From assembly GCF_002921135.1 (NCBI RefSeq), contig NZ_PQVJ01000007.1, positions 62,001 to 126,000 on the forward strand: 64,000 nt of DNA. Direction: 5' to 3'. Below the pieces are notes generated by a model. The model was not told the DNA's origin and searched no databases. It worked only from the letters and a program-made list of their open reading frames with translations. How positions within the stretch are numbered: the first letter of the stretch is position 1; the number at the start of each line of letters is the position of its first letter. The position numbers were made by a program, and so were the translations under genes. Of this stretch, positions 58,733 to 64,000 are shown in pieces. Source of the stretch: Avibacterium gallinarum. Its GTDB lineage: Bacteria > Pseudomonadota > Gammaproteobacteria > Enterobacterales > Pasteurellaceae.

Positions 58733-59818
58733 TTAATCCACATATTCCGTCAAAACTCGTGGGGTGAGTTTTGTTATTAATTCATAACTTAAAATGCCAC
58801 TTATTGCTGCGATTTCTTCAATAGGTAATACCTTACCCCATAGGATCACTTCATCGCCCACTTGATCTTGGCTATCTTTGCCGAGATCAACAGTGAGCAT
58901 ATCCATTGATACTCTGCCCACAATTGGCACAAGGCGACCGTTAAGATAAACCGGCGTTCCCATTGGCATATCTCTTGGATAACCATCGCCATAGCCAATG
59001 GCGACCACGCCAATTTTGGTGTCTTGTTCGCTCACCCATTTTCCGCCATAGCCCACGGGTTCGCCTTTTTTATGATCGCGCACCGCAATCAATGATGAAG
59101 TTAGCGTCATCACAGGAATTAAGCCGTATTCTCGGCTTGGCACATTGTTCGGCGAAATGCCGTATAAAATAATGCCGGGGCGAATCCAATCTAAATGCGC
59201 TTCGTGCCAAAATAAAATGCCACCTGATGCCGCAATGCTACGCTCCCCTGCTCTATTTTCGGTAGCTTGAAGAAAGGCGTTAAGTTGTTTTTGCGTGTAA
59301 TCAGATTCTAATTCATCAGCACGGCTAAAATGGCTAACAAAACCAAAGTGCGGTTCAATATTTGGGCATTTTTCAAGGGCTTGGCAAAATGCTTCCACTT
59401 CATCTAAGGCTACGCCAAGGCGGTGCATTCCTGTGTCAATTTTAAGCCAGACTTTAATCGGGTTAGGTAAATCGGCTTGCTGTAAAGCTTGTAATTGTTC
59501 TTTGTTATGCACGATAGTTTGGATATTATTCACCGCAATAATCGGCAAATCTTTGGCGCGGAAAAAGCCTTCTAATAATAAAATGGGCTTGGTAATGCCG
59601 TTGGAACGCAGCGTCAGCGCTTCTTCTAAACGTGCGACACCAAAGCAATCGACCAATTCTTCCAACACGGACGCCACAAAGGCCACGCCGTGTCCATAGG
59701 CATTGGCTTTTACCACCGCGATCACTTTGCTATTTGGCGCTTTTTGTTTGATCACTTCGATATTGTGTCTTAATGCGTGCGAACTAATTTTTGCTGTTGC
59801 AGGTTTTACATCAATCAT
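58733..59818 (-). CDS. alr: Alanine racemase, biosynthetic
   Basis: 361 residues (E. coli Alr 359). PLP lysine in VIAVVKANAYGHGVAFVA, substrate loop IKVWLKIDTGMHRLGV, RPGIILYGISP, and the second catalytic Tyr region VGYGGKWVS and VGRVSMDMLTVDLG. It makes D-alanine for peptidoglycan. It starts five bases after the dnaB stop, so it is co-transcribed with dnaB. Confidence 0.96.
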   Translation of the reverse strand: MIDVKPATAKISSHALRHNIEVIKQKAPNSKVIAVVKANAYGHGVAFVASVLEELVDCFGVARLEEALTLRSNGITKPILLLEGFFRAKDLPIIAVNNIQTIVHNKEQLQALQQADLPNPIKVWLKIDTGMHRLGVALDEVEAFCQALEKCPNIEPHFGFVSHFSRADELESDYTQKQLNAFLQATENRAGERSIAASGGILFWHEAHLDWIRPGIILYGISPNNVPSREYGLIPVMTLTSSLIAVRDHKKGEPVGYGGKWVSEQDTKIGVVAIGYGDGYPRDMPMGTPVYLNGRLVPIVGRVSMDMLTVDLGKDSQDQVGDEVILWGKVLPIEEIAAISGILSYELITKLTPRVLTEYVD

Positions 59819-59823
59819 AATGC

Positions 59824-61227
59824 CTACTCGTGAATATATTCTGGTTGATCTTTAAGGTTGTCAAAACGGGAAAATTGTCCGTTAAATTTCAACCGCACTT
59901 TACCAATTGGGCCATTACGCTGTTTACCGATAATAATTTCCGCAATGCCTTTTTCTTCCGAATTATCGTTATACACTTCATCGCGATAAATAAACATAAT
60001 CAAATCCGCATCTTGTTCAATGGAGCCTGACTCACGCAAATCTGAGTTTACCGGGCGTTTATCCGCGCGATTTTCCAAGGTACGGTTAAGCTGAGAAAGG
60101 GCAATCACTGGCACTTCTAACTCTTTGGCTAAGGCTTTCAAAGAACGCGAAATTTCTGCTATTTCTAAGGTTCGGTTATCAGAAAAAGCTGGCGCACGCA
60201 TTAACTGCAAGTAATCCACCATAATGAGACTTAAGCCTCCGTGTTCGCGGTACACTCGCCTTGCACGAGAACGCAATTCAGTTGGCGTTAAGCCTGAAGA
60301 GTCATCAATGTACAAATTTGGCTTTTGTTTAAACACCCCTAAAGTGCTGGCAATTTTCGCCCAATCCCCTTCATCTAAACCTTGCCCTGTGCGGATTTTC
60401 GTTTGATCCACACGAGAAAGAGAGGCTAAGGAACGCATCATAATTTGTTCTGATGGCATCTCTAAACTGAACACTAGCACAGGTTTATCACTGGCTAATG
60501 CGGCATTTTCACACAAGTTCATCGCAAAGGTGGTTTTCCCCATAGAAGGGCGTGCGGCGACAATAATTAAATCAGAAGGTTGCAAGCCTGCTGTTTTACG
60601 GTCTAAATCAATAAACCCTGTGGTTACCCCAGTTACCCCGTTATGGGTTTCGCTCGCGCTTAGCAATTCAATTTTATCAATGGTTTTATCTAAAATATCA
60701 ATGATATTTTGCGGCCCTTCGGTCGCCGTGGTACGCTTTTCTGCAATGCTAAACACTTCGCGTTCGGCATCATCAAGAATTTCTTTAACATCTCGCCCTT
60801 TGGTTTGATAGCTCATTTCAGCAATTTTGTTACTGGACGCAATTAGCTCACGCAAAATGGCTTTTTCGCGTACAATATCAGCATAAGTCAGCACGTTCGC
60901 TGCACTTGGCGTATTTTTTGAAAGCTCGGCTAAATAGGCAAAACCGCCCACTTCTTCGCTCACGCCAGCGGCTTTTAAGGTTTCATCTAAGGTTAAAAGA
61001 TCCACAGGTTTATTGTTGCGGATCAAATTCATTATGTGCTGAAAAATCAGACGATGCTCAAAGGTGTAAAAATCTTCGGCAATAATGCGCTCAGATACGG
61101 CGTCCCAATGGGCATCTGTCAGCAACATACTGCCGATAACCGCTTGTTCTGCTTCAATGGAATGAGGGGGAATGTTAATCTGATCAACTTTTTTATCTTT
61201 CGAGCTTGAAGGGTATTGTTTCGCCAT
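59824..61227 (-). CDS. dnaB: Replicative DNA helicase DnaB
   Basis: 467 residues (E. coli 471). N-terminal domain IPPHSIEAEQAVIGSMLLTD, linker with helical hairpin, and a RecA-like motor: Walker A in IVAARPSMGKTTFAMN, Walker B in LSLIMVDYLQLMR, switch ISQLNRTLENR, and arginine finger region SDLRESGSIEQDADLIMFIYRDE. It unwinds DNA at the fork as a hexamer. No intein is present. First gene of dnaB-alr. Confidence 0.97.
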   Translation of the reverse strand: MAKQYPSSSKDKKVDQINIPPHSIEAEQAVIGSMLLTDAHWDAVSERIIAEDFYTFEHRLIFQHIMNLIRNNKPVDLLTLDETLKAAGVSEEVGGFAYLAELSKNTPSAANVLTYADIVREKAILRELIASSNKIAEMSYQTKGRDVKEILDDAEREVFSIAEKRTTATEGPQNIIDILDKTIDKIELLSASETHNGVTGVTTGFIDLDRKTAGLQPSDLIIVAARPSMGKTTFAMNLCENAALASDKPVLVFSLEMPSEQIMMRSLASLSRVDQTKIRTGQGLDEGDWAKIASTLGVFKQKPNLYIDDSSGLTPTELRSRARRVYREHGGLSLIMVDYLQLMRAPAFSDNRTLEIAEISRSLKALAKELEVPVIALSQLNRTLENRADKRPVNSDLRESGSIEQDADLIMFIYRDEVYNDNSEEKGIAEIIIGKQRNGPIGKVRLKFNGQFSRFDNLKDQPEYIHE

Positions 61228-61416
61228 AAATCCGTTTTTGATTACGATAAAAATTTATGCCTATCATATACCAAATTGCAGGGAGAATTAAGAAAAAGAA
61301 AAGAGGATTTTATTTCTGATCAAAAGAAAACCGCAACATTGGCTATTCGCTCAAAGTGCGGTTATTTTTTCTCAAGTTTTTATCGTTTGCTTTTTAAGCG
61401 AAAGCAAAATGATGGA

Positions 61417-62409
61417 TTATTCCAACGCCAACAAGGCAAAAGTTGCAAGCCAGTGCGCACCGCTGTAATGGCTGCCTACAACGTGATCTAAGCTCGCTTG
61501 CAGATGCTGTTGAATGGCATTTTTAAGCGCTGTTTGTAAGGCGTGATCCGCTGGTAGCGCTTTCGCGATGTGTTTAAAGCACCACGAACGGCTGAGATTT
61601 AAGCCATCTAAATGGGCAATTTTTGGATCAGCACGATCGCTCACTTCTGCCGGACTTAGCAAAGTGTTGAGCTGCTGTTCCAGCAAGAACTCTGCAAACC
61701 AAGCTGGGAAATCCGCTAACACTTTGCTCATTAATAAGGCTTCCGTTAATGCGCCTGAAAGATAATCGTCCCCGGCGGGTTCATAATTGGCAGGGTAATT
61801 TTTATCTTGGCGATAATAACGTTCAGTTGCCTGTAAAATGGCATTTTCCAATTCTTGATCCTGCATTGCTCTTGCATAATCCAACGCCAAAACCAATGCA
61901 AAGGCGGTGTTAAAATGCGTTCCAACACGAATTGGATAGCTTAATTTACCTAGATAATCGAGTAATTTTTGGCGAATATCTAAGGTGAGCGGTTGCAATA
62001 ATTCATACCATTGCGCTGCTTGCGGTAAGTCGGATTGTTTAAGCTCTTGAGCAAGTGCCAAGATCCACGCATAACCATAAGGGCGTTCAAAAGAAGCACG
62101 GAATGGCGCGTGAAAATAAGCCAACTCGTGCGCCACATTTTCTGCCGTGAAATGTTCGGCGAATAATTTTTCGATCTCCGCTTTGCTGTCTAAATTAGGA
62201 TAAATTTTTACACAGCGTAATAAAAGCCAATAACCGTGTACCGCAGAATGCCAGTCAAAACAGCCGTAAAAAATCGGGTGTAGCTGACGTGGCGATTGCA
62301 CATCGGCTTCAGAATTAAGCAGGTGCATTATATGATTTGGGTATTCTTGGCGTAAAAATTGCAAGGGCATATTGGCAAATTCAGTCGCCTGTTGTTGAGT
62401 GAGTTTCAT
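61417..62409 (-). CDS. DUF2891 family protein
   Basis: 330 residues, helical, no signal peptide. Family signature HPIFYGCFDWHSAVHGYWLL near residue 45, further RVGTHFNTAFALVLALDYA and NYEPAGDDYLSGALTEALLM, and the end VGSHYSGAHWLATFALLAL. This (alpha/alpha)-type repeat fold resembles those of six-hairpin sugar enzymes, but no activity is known to me. It is nine bases after the DUF979 gene, in one operon with DUF969 and DUF979. Confidence 0.88.
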   Translation of the reverse strand: MKLTQQQATEFANMPLQFLRQEYPNHIMHLLNSEADVQSPRQLHPIFYGCFDWHSAVHGYWLLLRCVKIYPNLDSKAEIEKLFAEHFTAENVAHELAYFHAPFRASFERPYGYAWILALAQELKQSDLPQAAQWYELLQPLTLDIRQKLLDYLGKLSYPIRVGTHFNTAFALVLALDYARAMQDQELENAILQATERYYRQDKNYPANYEPAGDDYLSGALTEALLMSKVLADFPAWFAEFLLEQQLNTLLSPAEVSDRADPKIAHLDGLNLSRSWCFKHIAKALPADHALQTALKNAIQQHLQASLDHVVGSHYSGAHWLATFALLALE

Positions 62410-62418
62410 ACTTGCTCC

Positions 62419-63399
62419 CTAAAAAATAATGAAATACATCAGAATAATATTGGCAATCAAAATGGATACCGCAGAAGGAATCTGCACTTTAATCACTTGA
62501 TATTTATCTTTTAATTCTAACAATGCGGCAGGCACGATATTAAAGTTTGCTGCCATTGGGGTCATTAATGTACCGCAATAACCCGCATACATACCAATCG
62601 CAAACAGCGGTGCTGGATCAGCATTATGCATTGTCACTAAAAACGGCAAGGCAATCCCCGCACTCAGCACTGGGAAAGCAGCAAAGGCGTTACCCATAAT
62701 CATTGTGAAGAGCGCCATTCCTAAGCAATAAGTGGCAACGAGTAAGAAACGATTATTTGGATCGATAAACAAGCTCACCACTTTTTGCACCGATTCCCCA
62801 GTGTTCGCTGCCACAAATACACCGCCTAACATTGCCAACATTTGCGGTAAAATTGCCGCCCAGCCAATGGTGTCCACCAAACGTCTGGATTGGCTTACCG
62901 CTTGCAATGGTGAACCGCCTGTGAGTTTCCAGCCGACTAATAACGCGGTGATACAAGCTAAGCATAATGCAGCAAGGGTGAGATATTTTTGATCAAGCAA
63001 GAATACGCCACCGATGGATACGCCTTTCAGGAAGATCGTTCCGATCACCGTTACCACAGGAATGAGTACTGCAGGTAAGAATAACCAGTTTTTCAATTTA
63101 TTTGATGAAGCTTCACGTTGCGCATCAGTTGCCATTGGGTATTCGCCTTTGCCTACTAAGCCAAGTCCAGCCAATAGCGCAATAACGATTACAACGGCAC
63201 CAACAATACGGTAAGTAAGCGCTTTTCCTAAGGTGGCGATCATAAGATCACTAAATAAGAAAATACTGCCAAATAAGAACCAGAAAAGTGCGGTGGTAAA
63301 TCGTTTAGCATTTGCTTTATCACGCAAGGTCATTACCACGAGCATCATCACAATAATGCCAATTAAATAATAAACGGAATTAATGCTGATTAAGGTCAT
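62419..63399 (-). CDS. DUF979 family membrane protein, putative transporter subunit
   Basis: 326 residues, about nine to ten hydrophobic segments, e.g. VYYLIGIIVMMLVVMTLRD, IVGAVVIVIALLAGLGLVG, YLTLAALCLACITALLVGW, YCLGMALFTMIMGNAFAAFPVLSAGIALPFLV. The motif YAGYCGTLMTPMAANFNIVPAALLELKDKYQVIKVQ is family-specific. DUF969/DUF979 pairs act as one membrane system; they often lie beside pyroglutamate (5-oxoproline) genes, so uptake of 5-oxoproline or a like acid is likely but unproven. It overlaps the DUF969 gene by four bases (ATGA). Confidence 0.88.
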   Translation of the reverse strand: MTLISINSVYYLIGIIVMMLVVMTLRDKANAKRFTTALFWFLFGSIFLFSDLMIATLGKALTYRIVGAVVIVIALLAGLGLVGKGEYPMATDAQREASSNKLKNWLFLPAVLIPVVTVIGTIFLKGVSIGGVFLLDQKYLTLAALCLACITALLVGWKLTGGSPLQAVSQSRRLVDTIGWAAILPQMLAMLGGVFVAANTGESVQKVVSLFIDPNNRFLLVATYCLGMALFTMIMGNAFAAFPVLSAGIALPFLVTMHNADPAPLFAIGMYAGYCGTLMTPMAANFNIVPAALLELKDKYQVIKVQIPSAVSILIANIILMYFIIF

Positions 63400-64000
63400 T
63401 TGCTCGCCTCCTCTGTTGCTTTACCTGTTTGGGCTTGCCACGCCAACACATCGCGATGAATACTCGCATCAAGGCGTACAAGGCGGAACATATGAATCAC
63501 TAATGCAGCAATCGCTGTTGGAATTGCCCATAATCCAATGTGTAATGGTTCTACGTTGGTGATACCGTTTTCTTTCAAGAAAGCATCAATCAGCAATACC
63601 GCACCAAAGGCGATAAAAATATCTTCTCCAAAGAATACGGCAATATTGTCGCAGGCGGCGGAATGAGCTTTGATTTTATCGCGAATATGCTGTGGTAAAT
63701 CACCATATTTATTGACCGCTGCCCCTTCTGTCATCGGTGCAAGCAAAGGACGTACAGTTTGTGCGTGTCCACCTAAAGACATCAAACCTAATGCGGCGGT
63801 AGCTTCACGCATAACAAAATAAAGCATCAAAATGCGTGCTGAAGTAACACTGGCCATTTTCGCCACCCAAGCCTGAGCGCGTTCTTTCAAGCCGTAATAT
63901 TCTAATAATCCAATAACCGGCAAAATCAGGATAAATGTGGCAAGAGAACGGCTGTTAATGAATTTCTCACCGAAGGTTTCTAGCAACAAACCAAAATCCA
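63396..64000 (-). CDS. DUF969 family membrane protein, 5' end beyond the window
   Basis: The frame stays open to the window edge (DFGLLLETFGEKFINSR), so the apparent start at 63989 (a TTG) is not real; family members have about 30 more residues. Visible parts: a membrane segment LATFILILPVIGLLEYYGL, ERAQAWVAKMASVTSARILMLYFVMREATAALGL-like region, GHAQTVRPLLAPMTEGAA, and DNIAVFFGEDIFIAFGAVLLI. Partner of the DUF979 gene that follows, with which it overlaps by four bases. Confidence 0.88.
   Translation of the reverse strand, partial: DFGLLLETFGEKFINSRSLATFILILPVIGLLEYYGLKERAQAWVAKMASVTSARILMLYFVMREATAALGLMSLGGHAQTVRPLLAPMTEGAAVNKYGDLPQHIRDKIKAHSAACDNIAVFFGEDIFIAFGAVLLIDAFLKENGITNVEPLHIGLWAIPTAIAALVIHMFRLVRLDASIHRDVLAWQAQTGKATEEASK

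Noticed and set aside
63396-63989. DUF969 protein as complete from 63989
   Set aside because: That codon is TTG without a ribosome binding site and the frame continues to the window edge with family-like residues.

Overview
The window comes from a gammaproteobacterium of the family Pasteurellaceae. Three lines of evidence support this. The 9-base uptake signal AAGTGCGGT and its complement ACCGCACTT (the Haemophilus influenzae type) recur throughout, often as inverted pairs that double as transcription terminators. Most proteins resemble H. influenzae or E. coli counterparts. Several gene orders match H. influenzae as I remember it (grxD/ompA/ydiJ/thioesterase/hemH; yciB/yciA/yciI; folP/glmM/sixA; dnaB/alr/pgi; purR/ppc; yjjI/yjjW/nupC). 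Presence of nirK, speF-potE, acnB and a soluble PQQ glucose dehydrogenase fits a non-influenzae genus of the Hin-type clade (for example Avibacterium or Pasteurella), but I cannot fix the genus from sequence alone.

Layout. 1-8.3 kb: end of letA, letB (MCE lipid-transport tunnel), then parE and parC (topoisomerase IV) with a copper nitrite reductase gene (nirK/aniA type) between them. 8.4-13.1 kb: nucleoside salvage and anaerobic block (cdd, glycyl-radical enzyme yjjI, its activase yjjW, nupC) with good CRP boxes before cdd and yjjI. 13.1-16.7 kb: YwiC-like membrane protein, RidA, an EEP-fold protein and a Na+/H+ antiporter. 16.7-21.4 kb: an AT-rich region with no uptake signals that I could see, holding ornithine decarboxylase speF and the putrescine/ornithine antiporter potE. 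They are preceded by an ornithine-sensing leader peptide (SpeFL-like) and by 19 copies of the tetranucleotide AAAC inside a short reading frame. 21.4-31 kb: transporters (tcyP, abgT), sixA, glmM, folP, a lipoprotein, grxD, a LemA/TPM operon. 31-44.6 kb: ompA, ydiJ, a thioesterase, hemH, dld, ompW, yciC-yciB-yciA-yciI, acnB. 44.8-48.3 kb: a TPP riboswitch ahead of two AfuA-like solute-binding proteins that flank a membrane metallophosphoesterase, with no ABC permease or ATPase nearby. 48.4-58.3 kb: metC, peroxiredoxin, a 26-residue membrane peptide gene divergent from purR, ppc, yciU, soluble glucose dehydrogenase, pgi. 58.3-64 kb: a palindrome-rich repeat, alr, dnaB, and a DUF2891/DUF979/DUF969 group cut by the window end.

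The strongest unusual system is the speF leader. A promoter with a class-I-spaced CRP box leads into a good ribosome binding site and an ATG, then (AAAC)19, then an open frame that runs without a stop into the SpeFL leader peptide, but only when the repeat number is 17, 20, 23 and so on. At the 19 copies in this sequence the frame ends at a TAG just after the repeat. This looks like slipped-strand phase variation acting on an ornithine-sensing attenuator, which would switch polyamine production and acid resistance. Other items worth attention are the TPP-riboswitch pair of orphan binding proteins, the 26-residue membrane peptide with its own promoter and terminator, a candidate small RNA at 28.4 kb, nirK inside the topoisomerase IV locus, and the orphan glycyl-radical enzyme tied to nucleoside salvage.
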